Assembly (NCBI GenBank): GCA_049282455.1
Contig: JBAPUB010000142.1
Span: 1 to 9,216, forward strand
Reading direction: 5' to 3'
Source of the DNA: JBAPUB01 sp049282455
GTDB lineage: Bacteria > Actinomycetota > Actinomycetes > JAHEKZ01
Length of the DNA: 9,216 bases
Translations under genes and position numbers: made by a program
Notes under the pieces: model-generated
Seen by the model: only the letters and a program-made list of their open reading frames with translations
Database searches by the model: none
What the model was told of the DNA's origin: nothing
Shown: positions 1 to 6,409 of the stretch, piece by piece
Position numbering within the stretch: the stretch's first letter is position 1
How the letters are laid out: each line of letters starts with the position of its first letter

Positions 1-817
1 GCGCCAGCCAACCGCCGATGTTCCCCATCGGGTCCTTCTTCGCGCTCATGGTCATTCCGTCAGCCACACCGGCGATCTCGCGCACGATGTCGCGTACGTC
101 ACGGCCACCCATGCCCGCCTCACGCTCGCGGATGAACCACGCGTTCTCGGCGAACCGGCAGGCGTCCAGGAACAGAGGCACGGCGTACCGGTCACACACC
201 TCGCGCACCTCGAGCAGGTTGGCCAGCGAGACCGGCTGACCACCGCCGGAGTTGTTGGTGATCGTCATCATGACCACGGGCACGTCGCCGGCACGCTGGG
301 CGAGGAGACGGTCGAGGGCAGCGACGTCCATGTTGCCCTTGAACGGATGGTCGGCCGTTGGGTCCTTGCCTTCGGGGATCACCAGGTCGACGGCCTCCGC
401 GCCGCTCGCCTCGACGTTGGCCCTGGTCGTGTCGAAGTGGGTGTTGTTCGGGACGACCTTGCCCGGCCCACCGATGGCGGTGAACAAGATCCGCTCCGCT
501 GCGCGACCCTGGTGCGTCGGGATCACATGGCGAAACGGGAACAGCTCCTGGACGGCGTCCCTGAACGTGAACCACGAGGGTGACCCCGCGTACGACTCGT
601 CGCCGTGCTGGATCGCCGCCCACTGGTCACGCGACATCGCACCCGTTCCGCTGTCGGTGAGCAGGTCGACCAGCACGTCGGTGGCCCTGATGTTGAACAG
701 GTTGTAGCCCGCCTCCGCCAGCGCATCGCGCCGCTGCGTCTCGGTCGTGAGTCGCAACGGCTCGACCGAGTGGATCCGGAAAGGCTCGATGATCGTGCGA
801 GGGGCGAAGTCAGCCAT
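1..817 (-). CDS. Tryptophanase / tyrosine phenol-lyase family beta-eliminating lyase (C-terminus beyond left edge)
   Basis: PLP-dependent lyase of the family that splits tryptophan or tyrosine into indole or phenol, pyruvate and ammonia; it acts in the cytosol. The first 272 residues are visible (about 60% of the usual 455-470) and the gene runs off the window. Seen: LLTDSG near 52-57, GDESYAGS 72-79 with the likely general-acid Tyr76, PTHQGR 100-105 (phosphate binding), HFDTTR 127-132, GGQPVSLAN 192-200, DACRFAEN 218-225 with Asp218 and Arg221, and SAKKD 258-262, where Lys261 should carry PLP. Asn266 in NIGG and Glu74 fit the monovalent-cation site of the family. All catalytic positions in view are intact. 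It starts at ATG 817 with no Shine-Dalgarno sequence but a promoter ending 6 bases upstream, so a leaderless mRNA is likely. It lies 64 bases after metG on the same strand. The family call is firm; choosing between tryptophanase and tyrosine phenol-lyase needs the missing C-terminus. Confidence 0.93.
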   Translation of the reverse strand, partial: MADFAPRTIIEPFRIHSVEPLRLTTETQRRDALAEAGYNLFNIRATDVLVDLLTDSGTGAMSRDQWAAIQHGDESYAGSPSWFTFRDAVQELFPFRHVIPTHQGRAAERILFTAIGGPGKVVPNNTHFDTTRANVEASGAEAVDLVIPEGKDPTADHPFKGNMDVAALDRLLAQRAGDVPVVMMTITNNSGGGQPVSLANLLEVREVCDRYAVPLFLDACRFAENAWFIREREAGMGGRDVRDIVREIAGVADGMTMSAKKDPMGNIGGWLA

Positions 818-823
818 ACCCGG

Positions 824-852
824 AGGCTATGCCCGACGGCCTGCCTGACCAA
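824..852 (-). promoter_or_regulatory. Promoter of the beta-eliminating lyase, leaderless type
   Basis: On the minus strand a -35-like TTGGTC (847-852) is followed after 17 bases by a -10 box TAGCCT (824-829, fits TANNNT), then 6 bases, then the ATG at 817. This spacing puts the expected transcription start at or next to the A of the start codon. The absence of any purine-rich ribosome site in the 15 bases before the ATG agrees with a leaderless transcript. This is inferred from spacing and motif only. Confidence 0.5.
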
Positions 853-865
853 TGGGTCGAGGAAC

Positions 866-878
866 AGTCTCAGAGACT
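866..878. promoter_or_regulatory. Perfect 13-bp palindrome upstream of the lyase promoter, possible operator
   Basis: The arms AGTCTC (866-871) and GAGACT (873-878) flank a single base. The centre lies about 55 bases upstream of the predicted lyase transcription start and 4 bases past the metG stop codon. A one-base centre cannot make a good RNA hairpin loop, so a protein-binding site is more likely than a terminator, and the position suits an activator. It could also be chance; no regulator gene is visible nearby. Confidence 0.25.
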
Positions 879-881
879 CCC

Positions 882-2474
882 TCAGGACGCGGGGTCTTCC
901 AGCCTCGGGAAGAGCGCCTCGCCCTTGGTGAGACGCGCACCTGGGGCGAGCTGCCCCCACGCAGCAACGTCCTGCACAGGCTGGTCGGACAGCGCCCCAA
1001 GACCGTCCGCCGCACCCAGCAGCAGCCACAGCCGGTCCGCCGTCGCCGGCATCACGGGTGCGTAGAGCACCGCAATGGCCCGCAGCGCGTCAGCGGACGT
1101 GTACAGGATGGTATGCAGTCTGCCTTGCGCAGCTTCGTCCTTGGCGACCTGCCACGGCGCCTGCTCGGTGACGTACCCGTTGACCGCGTCGACGAACTCC
1201 TTGATCGCCGCAAGTCCGTCGTGGAACCGCAGGTCCCGGACTGCGTCGTCGGCTACGGCGGCTCGGTCAGCCAGGACCGCGGCGAGGGCCTGCTCGGCCT
1301 CGCCCTCCTCCGCCGGCGCCGGCAGGACGCCTTCGCAGTACTTGCCCACCATCGCCGCCACCCGTGACGCCAGGTTTCCCAGGCCGTTGGCCAGCTCTGC
1401 CGTGTAGACCGCGTGCATGTGCTCCCACGAGAACGAGCCGTCCTGGCCGAAGGCGATCGCTCGTAGGAAGTAGTAGCGGAACGCGTCGACGCCGAAATGG
1501 TCCGTGACCTCCGACGGTGCGATCCCTGTCAGCTTGGACTTGCTCATCTTCTCTCCACCGACGAGCAGCCATCCGTGGGCGAAGACCTTCCGGGGCAGAG
1601 GCAACCCCGCCGCCATGAGCATTGCGGGCCAGATCACGGCATGGAAGCGAAGGATGTCCTTGCCAACCAGGTGGACGTCGGCAGGGAAAGTACTGGCGAA
1701 CTGGGCAGCCCCCGCACCCCCGGTGTCGCCGTAACCGACCGCGGTCGCGTAGTTGAGCAGTGCGTCGAACCACACGTACGTGACCTGGGAGGTGTCCCAC
1801 GGGATCGGGATGCCCCAGTCGAAGGAAGACCGCGATATGGACAGGTCGTTCAAGCCCTGCTCGATGAAGGCGACCACCTCGTTGCGAGCACTGGCAGGCT
1901 CCACCGCCTCAGGATGGTCGCGGTAGTGCCGCAACAGCCGATCCGCGTAGGAGCCCAGCCGGAAGAACCAGTTGGTCTCGGCGACGTCCTCGACCGGACG
2001 TCCGTGGACCGGGCACAGCAGGGCGCCGCCATCGCCTGGAACCAGGTCGCCCGGAAGCTTGAACTCCTCACAGTCGACGCAGTAAGGACCGTTGTACGAA
2101 CCCTCGTAGATGTCACCCGCATCACGCAGGACCTGCAGGAAGGTCTGGACCCGGTCGGTGTGACGGCTCTCAGTCGTACGGATGAAGTCGTCGTTGGCAA
2201 TGTCAAGAGTGGCCAGCACGGGTCGCCAGGCCGTCTCAACGAGGCGGTCGCACCACTCCTGTGGGGCGACGCCGTTTGCCTCCGCCGTGCGCATGACTTT
2301 CTGCCCGTGCTCGTCGGTCCCGGTGAGGTACCAGACGCTCTCGCCTCGTTGCCGGTGCCACCGGGTCAGCACGTCACCGGCAACCGTGGTGTAGGCGTGC
2401 CCGATGTGCGGAGCGTCGTTGACGTAGTAGATCGGCGTCGTGACGTAGTAGGTCTTGTCCACGGAGTCCCTCAC
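882..2474 (-). CDS. metG: Methionyl-tRNA synthetase (single-zinc-knuckle type)
   Basis: Class I aminoacyl-tRNA synthetase that charges tRNA-Met in the cytosol; essential. 530 residues, close to the usual length of actinobacterial MetRS. The catalytic Rossmann fold begins with YYVTTPIYYVND and the ATP-binding HIGH (23-26). A connective domain carries one zinc knuckle, Cys132-x2-Cys135 and Cys154-x2-His157, as in Thermus-type enzymes and unlike the double knuckle of E. coli. KMSKS lies at 309-313. The helical anticodon-binding domain fills the C-terminus, starting around NGLGNLASR and containing the APW segment. The extra C-terminal tRNA-binding (EMAPII-like) domain of many bacteria is absent. 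It starts at GTG 2474, 30 bases after the hydrolase gene, with a -10 box 7 bases upstream. GTG 2462 (residue 5), preceded by GAGGG, is an alternative start. Confidence 0.97.
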   Translation of the reverse strand: MRDSVDKTYYVTTPIYYVNDAPHIGHAYTTVAGDVLTRWHRQRGESVWYLTGTDEHGQKVMRTAEANGVAPQEWCDRLVETAWRPVLATLDIANDDFIRTTESRHTDRVQTFLQVLRDAGDIYEGSYNGPYCVDCEEFKLPGDLVPGDGGALLCPVHGRPVEDVAETNWFFRLGSYADRLLRHYRDHPEAVEPASARNEVVAFIEQGLNDLSISRSSFDWGIPIPWDTSQVTYVWFDALLNYATAVGYGDTGGAGAAQFASTFPADVHLVGKDILRFHAVIWPAMLMAAGLPLPRKVFAHGWLLVGGEKMSKSKLTGIAPSEVTDHFGVDAFRYYFLRAIAFGQDGSFSWEHMHAVYTAELANGLGNLASRVAAMVGKYCEGVLPAPAEEGEAEQALAAVLADRAAVADDAVRDLRFHDGLAAIKEFVDAVNGYVTEQAPWQVAKDEAAQGRLHTILYTSADALRAIAVLYAPVMPATADRLWLLLGAADGLGALSDQPVQDVAAWGQLAPGARLTKGEALFPRLEDPAS

Positions 2475-2481
2475 CCGCTGA

Positions 2482-2487
2482 ATCCTA
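2482..2487 (-). promoter_or_regulatory. -10 box directly before metG, leaderless type
   Basis: TAGGAT on the minus strand ends 7 bases before the GTG at 2474, the usual distance from a -10 box to a transcription start. No recognisable -35 is seen at 16-18 bases spacing; those positions fall around the stop codon of the upstream gene. If it is active, metG can be transcribed without a leader, independently of the hydrolase gene. Confidence 0.4.
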
Positions 2488-2504
2488 GGCGTGGTGGTGG
2501 ATGC

Positions 2505-3293
2505 TCATCCGCGGTGGTCGAGATAGGCCTGGCACAGCTCTCGGAGACGCTCACCGCTGAACGACGGCTCGTGGCCGGCGTGCACGACCCGGACCGGAAG
2601 CTCGAGCAGCCGGCGCATGGACTCGACATAGCTCGCGATGTCGGACTCCGGCAGCTCGTCGAGCAGTGTTCCGTCATAGACCACGTCGCCGCTGAACAGC
2701 ACGCCCGCGGTCGCGTCGAACAGTGCAGTGGAGCCTGGCGTGTGTCCGGGCAGGTGAAGCACCTGGAACGAGCGGTCACCCAGGTCGATGACGTCACCGT
2801 CGTCGACGACGTGCGTCGGTGGAGCGGGGCGTAGCGAGTAGCGCGCGGGTTCGTATCCGGCGAACGGCGCAGCTGAGATCAGGTAGGGAGGCGCGATGCC
2901 TCCCGGCTCGTCGGCTGCGAGCGCCGCTGCGAAGGCCGGCGGCAGGTCGGCGGTGACCAGGGGATCCTGCTCGGGCTCGACGAGTGCTGGGGCCTCGGCG
3001 CGGTGCGTCCACCGCTCGCCGAAGTCGAACGCGCCTCCCATGTGGTCGAGGTGGCCATGCGTCACGAAGACCAGTGGCTCGCGAGCGAACAGTCCTGGAA
3101 GTGCGCGGCGCAGGTCGCCGACGCCGAGCCCGGTGTCGACGAGGAGATCGCGGTCGCGCCCGCGCACATGCCATGAGTTCGACCGCAGGAACGGATGGAC
3201 CGCTGGTTCGACGATCTGAGTGATCGACCCGTCGACGGCAGTGGCCTCGAACCAGTCGGTCCGGACGGAAAGCGGTGGCAACGAAGTCGTCAT
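2505..3293 (-). CDS. Metallo-beta-lactamase fold hydrolase, substrate unknown
   Basis: A 262-residue single-domain protein of the MBL superfamily (glyoxalase II / lactonase-like), probably cytosolic since no signal peptide or membrane segment is seen. Metal ligands are complete: THGHLDH at 78-84 (His79, His81, Asp83, His84), LPGHTPGS at 181-188 (His184), FSGDVVYDG at 200-208 (bridging Asp203), and HAGHE at 238-242 (His241). A binuclear zinc or iron site is therefore expected. The insertion between residues 95 and 160, rich in Pro and Ala, would shape the substrate pocket and does not match a family I can name. The ATG overlaps the rsmI stop as ATGA and has no Shine-Dalgarno sequence, so translation is probably coupled to rsmI. 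It could be a hydroxyacylglutathione- or mycothiol-thioester hydrolase or a lactonase; the sequence does not decide. Confidence 0.9.
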   Translation of the reverse strand: MTTSLPPLSVRTDWFEATAVDGSITQIVEPAVHPFLRSNSWHVRGRDRDLLVDTGLGVGDLRRALPGLFAREPLVFVTHGHLDHMGGAFDFGERWTHRAEAPALVEPEQDPLVTADLPPAFAAALAADEPGGIAPPYLISAAPFAGYEPARYSLRPAPPTHVVDDGDVIDLGDRSFQVLHLPGHTPGSTALFDATAGVLFSGDVVYDGTLLDELPESDIASYVESMRRLLELPVRVVHAGHEPSFSGERLRELCQAYLDHRG

Positions 3294-4117
3294 CGGTGAG
3301 CCGCATCGTAGACCCGGCGACGCGGCAGGCCGGTCTCCCTGGCCACGGCGTCGACCGCGTCACGTCGTGAGGCTCCCTCTGAGGTGAGGGCCGCGACCAT
3401 GGCAGCCACGGTGGAGTCGTCCACCTCGGCCGGCTCGGTGGACGCTCCTTCGACAACGACGGTGATCTCGCCGCGCACCTCGCCCTCCGACCAGACGACC
3501 AGCTCCTCGAGCGGCCCACGACGTACCTCCTCGTAGGTCTTCGTGAGCTCGCGGCAGACAGCAGCCAGCCGTGGACGCCCGAAGACCTCCGCCATGTCGG
3601 ACAGAGCGTCGTTGAGCCGGTGCGGCGCCTCGAAGAACACCATCGTCCGCGGCTCGGCGGCCAGGCCGCGCAACCGCTCGCGACGTTGGCCCGCTTTGCG
3701 GGGCAGGAAGCCCTCGAAGCAGAACCGGTCGACCGGTAGCCCGGACAGGGCCAGCGCCATCGTCAGGGCCGAAGGGCCCGGCAGCGCAGTCACCAGTAGG
3801 CCGGCCGCGACCGCAGCGACCACGAGCCGGTAGCCAGGGTCACTCACCGAAGGCATCCCGGCGTCGGTGACGACCAGAACCGTCGCCCCCTTGCCGACGG
3901 CGTCGACCAGCTCAGCGGTTCGTTTCCCCTCGTTGTGCTCGTGGTAGGACACGACGCGTCCAGCTGGCTCGACGCCCAGCGCCGAGGTGAGCCGCCGCAG
4001 ACGACGGGTGTCCTCCGCCGCGATGACGTCTGCGGTCCGAAGTGCGTCGACGAGCCGCGACGACGCGTCACCGGGGTCTCCCAACGGCGTTGCGGCAAGA
4101 ACGAGGCGACCGGGCAC
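3290..4117 (-). CDS. rsmI: 16S rRNA (cytidine(1402)-2'-O)-methyltransferase RsmI
   Basis: SAM-dependent methyltransferase that 2'-O-methylates C1402 in the decoding centre of 16S rRNA. 275 residues from GTG 4117. Motifs in order: LAATPLGDPGD (7-17), AEDTR (34-38), SYHEHNE (near 57-63), TDAGMPSVSDPG (84-95), LPGPSA (112-117), FEGFLPRK (134-141), FEAPHR (162-167), ELTKTYEE (190-197) and GEITVVVEG (216-224), followed by the small helical C-terminal domain with SRRDAVDAVA. These are the conserved blocks of the tetrapyrrole-methylase-like RsmI fold. GTG 4117 is chosen because the family begins a few residues before this first motif and GAGGA lies 7 bases upstream. An ATG at 4210 would add 31 atypical Arg/Pro-rich residues and overlap pmt. 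The gene is divergent from pmt, an arrangement I recall from M. tuberculosis Rv1003/Rv1002c. Confidence 0.96.
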   Translation of the reverse strand: MPGRLVLAATPLGDPGDASSRLVDALRTADVIAAEDTRRLRRLTSALGVEPAGRVVSYHEHNEGKRTAELVDAVGKGATVLVVTDAGMPSVSDPGYRLVVAAVAAGLLVTALPGPSALTMALALSGLPVDRFCFEGFLPRKAGQRRERLRGLAAEPRTMVFFEAPHRLNDALSDMAEVFGRPRLAAVCRELTKTYEEVRRGPLEELVVWSEGEVRGEITVVVEGASTEPAEVDDSTVAAMVAALTSEGASRRDAVDAVARETGLPRRRVYDAAHR

Positions 4118-4124
4118 GGGGCGA

Positions 4125-4129
4125 TCCTC
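4125..4129 (-). promoter_or_regulatory. Ribosome binding site fixing the rsmI start
   Basis: GAGGA on the minus strand, 7 bases before GTG 4117. It supports the shorter RsmI reading over the ATG at 4210. Unlike the lyase, metG and pmt, rsmI therefore appears to have a leader. Confidence 0.55.
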
Positions 4130-4167
4130 GCACCCGACCGTGGGCGGGGCAGGCACGTGTGGGGACC

Positions 4168-4173
4168 TACGAT
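4168..4173 (+). promoter_or_regulatory. -10 box directly before pmt, leaderless type
   Basis: TACGAT fits TANNNT and ends 6 bases before the GTG at 4180. No good -35 hexamer is seen at 16-18 bases. There is no Shine-Dalgarno sequence between the box and the GTG, and this start gives the N-terminus expected for the family. The box lies in the 62-base divergent gap between rsmI and pmt. Confidence 0.45.
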
Positions 4174-4179
4174 GCTCAG

Positions 4180-5772
4180 GTGGCGACCACCGGTGTGCTC
4201 GACCCCGCACCGGCTCCGGCGCCGGTCGCCCCGCCGCCCACTGCGCTGGCGCGGATCCGCGAGCACCTGAAGCCAGGGCCGATCGGTCGGCGCTGGGTCG
4301 GCTGGGCGGGACCGCTGGCCGTCACCGTCATCGCCGGGTTCCTGCGCTTCTACCGGCTGGGTCAGCCCCGGGCGTTCGTCTTCGATGAGACCTACTACGC
4401 CAAGGACGCCTACTCACTGCTCAAGTACCACTACGAGCAGCACTTCGTCGCTGGGGCCGACCAGAAGATCCTCGACGGCAATCTCGACGTGTTCGGCCCC
4501 GACCCCTCCTACGTCGTCCATCCTCCCCTGGGCAAGTGGCTGATCGCTCTGGGCGAGCAGATCTTCGGGATGACGCCGTTCGGCTGGCGGTTCGTCGTGG
4601 CCCTGCTCGGCACGGCCAGCGTGCTCATCGTCGCTCGCGTCGTGCGCCGGATGACGCGGTCGACCCTGATTGGGACGATCGCCGGGTTCCTGCTCGCGAT
4701 CGACGGCCTGCACCTGGTGATGAGCCGCACCGCGTTGCTCGACCTGCCGCTGTCGTTCTTCGTGCTGGCAGCGTTTGCCGTCCTGGTGATCGACAGGGAC
4801 CACACCCGGGCCCGGCTCGCCGACCGTCTCGACGAGTTCTACGACCGCCGGTTCGGCGCCCGGGTCGGGCTGCGACCACTGCTCGTCCTCGCGGGAGCGC
4901 TGCTCGGTGCCGCATGCGCCGTGAAGTGGAACGGGCTGTGGTTCCTCGCGGCTTTCGGACTGATGACCGTGGCCTGGGACGTGAGCATGCGCCGGGCGGC
5001 CGGAGTGCGGCGACCGTGGCTCGGTGCCTTGGGCAAGGACGCGCTCCCCGCGTTCTTCTCCGTGGTGCCAGTGGCTCTCGTCGTGTACTTGTCCTCATGG
5101 TGGGGCTGGCTGTCGTCGTCCGGCGGCTACCTTCGGAACTGGGGTGCGGAGAACCCCAGCACACACTTCGGCTTCGTTCCCGACGCGTTGCGTGCCCTGT
5201 GGCACTACCACGACACTGCGTACGACTTCCATGTCGGGCTGGACAGCCCCCACGACTACGAGTCGCACCCAGCGGGCTGGTTGTTCCTGTCCCGGCCCGT
5301 GTCGTTCTTCTACGAGTCCCCCAAGCGCGGCGAGGCCGGCTGCCTGGTCAAGACCTGCGCCCGCGAGGTCGTCGCGCTCGGCAACCCCGTGATCTGGTGG
5401 GGCGGCGCCTTGGCCCTGCTGGTCATGGTGTGGCTCGTGGTCAGCCGTCTGGACTGGCGCGCCGCCGCGGTCCTCGTCGGCGTCGGTGCCGGCTGGCTGC
5501 CCTGGTTCCACTACTCCAACCGGACGATCTTCTCGTTCTACGCGGTGGCCTTCGTCCCCTTCCTCGTGATGGCGGTGGCGCTGATGCTGGCCTGGATCCT
5601 GGGGCCACCGGGCTCGTCGTCGGCCCGCAGGACCTGGGGCGCTGCCGGCGTGGCCTCCTACCTGGTGCTGGCCCTGGCGGCGTTCGTCGCCCTGTGGCCG
5701 GTCTTCACGGCCATCGTCATCCCGTACGAGCAGTGGTGGCAACGGCTGCTTCATCTGAACTTCTGGGTGTGA
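4180..5772 (+). CDS. pmt: Protein O-mannosyltransferase (GT39 family, Pmt)
   Basis: Integral membrane enzyme that transfers mannose from polyprenyl-phosphate-mannose to Ser/Thr of proteins during export. 530 residues, similar to actinobacterial Pmt enzymes such as Rv1002c. After a Pro/Ala-rich cytosolic N-terminus (about 1-40), the first membrane helix (43-55) leads into FVFDETYYAKDA, where Asp69-Glu70 is the catalytic acidic pair of the family. HPPLGKW (114-120) follows in the first extracytoplasmic loop. RTALLDLP (183-190) and AVKWNGLW (247-254) are further family blocks. About nine to eleven hydrophobic helices are spread to the C-terminus, which ends in HLNFWV. GTG 4180 is preferred because of the -10 box 6 bases upstream; GTG 4159 (7 residues longer) is possible, while the in-frame start at 4042 would run deep into rsmI. 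It is followed by copC after 55 bases on the same strand. Confidence 0.94.
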   Translation: MATTGVLDPAPAPAPVAPPPTALARIREHLKPGPIGRRWVGWAGPLAVTVIAGFLRFYRLGQPRAFVFDETYYAKDAYSLLKYHYEQHFVAGADQKILDGNLDVFGPDPSYVVHPPLGKWLIALGEQIFGMTPFGWRFVVALLGTASVLIVARVVRRMTRSTLIGTIAGFLLAIDGLHLVMSRTALLDLPLSFFVLAAFAVLVIDRDHTRARLADRLDEFYDRRFGARVGLRPLLVLAGALLGAACAVKWNGLWFLAAFGLMTVAWDVSMRRAAGVRRPWLGALGKDALPAFFSVVPVALVVYLSSWWGWLSSSGGYLRNWGAENPSTHFGFVPDALRALWHYHDTAYDFHVGLDSPHDYESHPAGWLFLSRPVSFFYESPKRGEAGCLVKTCAREVVALGNPVIWWGGALALLVMVWLVVSRLDWRAAAVLVGVGAGWLPWFHYSNRTIFSFYAVAFVPFLVMAVALMLAWILGPPGSSSARRTWGAAGVASYLVLALAAFVALWPVFTAIVIPYEQWWQRLLHLNFWV

Positions 5773-5827
5773 CCTAGCCTGACCGGGTGCCCCTGACCGC
5801 TGATTCTGGAGTGTGGGACCGCCCGTG

Positions 5828-6409
5828 ATGCGTCGCCGCCGTTCACCGGTTCGGCTGGTTGTTGGCGCAGTTGTGGTCGCAGTCGTCACCACCCTCGCGT
5901 CACTGGTCGTGGCCGCGTCTGCTGTCCCGGCATCGGCGCACGCTGAGCTCATCCGCTCCGACCCCGAGGCCGACTCGGTCCGAAGCCAGGCCCCGACCCA
6001 GGTCACGTTGACGTTCGGGGAGGACCTCCGACCGATCGGCCGCGCGCTGGTGGTGACGGACCCATCCGGCGCCCGGGTCGTCCAGCCCGACACCCTGACC
6101 ACCGACGGACCCGTGATGAGCGTCCAGCTCACTGCATTGACCGTTCCGGGCCTCTACCGCGTGGCTTACCGGGTGGTGTCCGCTGACGGACACCCGGTGA
6201 GTGGGGACTACACGTTCACGCTTGACGTCGGCGCCGCAGGAGGCGTCTCCGGTGCGTCACCGACGTCTTCGGCGCCGACCGCAGGGCCCGTGGCGTCGTC
6301 GGGCACGTCCTCGTCGGGTGCGTCCGCGCTTCCCTGGCTGGCGGCCGCCCTCATCCTCGGCCTCGCGGTCGGCCTGACCGCAGTGGTCCGCCGGCGACGC
6401 GATGGCTAG
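5828..6409 (+). CDS. copC: CopC-like copper-binding protein with C-terminal membrane anchor
   Basis: Exported beta-sandwich copper carrier. 193 residues from ATG 5828. Arg-rich n-region, hydrophobic core about 9-32, and a signal peptidase site ASA|HAE after residue 37, so the mature protein begins with His as in CopC. Asp120 and His122 in SADGHPVSG fall at mature positions 83 and 85 and, with the N-terminal His, form the Cu(II) site of the family. No Met-rich Cu(I) loop is seen, suggesting a Cu(II)-only form. A Ser/Thr/Pro/Ala/Gly-rich linker (about 135-168) leads to a membrane helix (about 169-187) and RRRRDG, a cytosolic stop-transfer. Start choice: GTG 5825 or GTG 5813 are alternatives; GGGA at 5815-5818 gives fair spacing to 5828. 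The 3' end overlaps the CopD-CtaG gene by 8 bases, so the two are probably co-translated and work together. Confidence 0.92.
   Translation: MRRRRSPVRLVVGAVVVAVVTTLASLVVAASAVPASAHAELIRSDPEADSVRSQAPTQVTLTFGEDLRPIGRALVVTDPSGARVVQPDTLTTDGPVMSVQLTALTVPGLYRVAYRVVSADGHPVSGDYTFTLDVGAAGGVSGASPTSSAPTAGPVASSGTSSSGASALPWLAAALILGLAVGLTAVVRRRRDG

Noticed and set aside
1497..2834. Long plus-strand open frame (445 codons) opposite metG and the hydrolase gene
   Set aside because: The translation has no recognisable domain and is rich in Val/Arg/Asp/Gly, typical of a mirror frame of GC-biased codons. Both minus-strand genes have complete family motifs.
4042..4179. N-terminal extension of pmt to an upstream start
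   Set aside because: It would overlap the start of rsmI and add Arg-rich residues unlike the family; the GTG at 4180 with the -10 box is better.
4118..4210. N-terminal extension of rsmI to ATG 4210
   Set aside because: It adds 31 Arg/Pro-rich residues not found in RsmI and reads into pmt; GAGGA before GTG 4117 supports the shorter form.
4536..5777. Plus-strand open frame in another phase inside pmt (413 codons)
   Set aside because: Its product is extremely Arg/Pro/Gly-rich low-complexity sequence, while pmt in the overlapping frame has all family motifs.
5775..5780. TAGCCT as a -10 box for an internal promoter before copC
   Set aside because: It is the same hexamer as at the lyase promoter, but it has no -35 partner and lies about 48-53 bases before the start, so it is not distinguishable from chance.
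5095..6132. Minus-strand open frame opposite pmt and copC (345 codons)
   Set aside because: A shadow of GC bias, spanning two real genes and their gap, with no domain or ribosome site.
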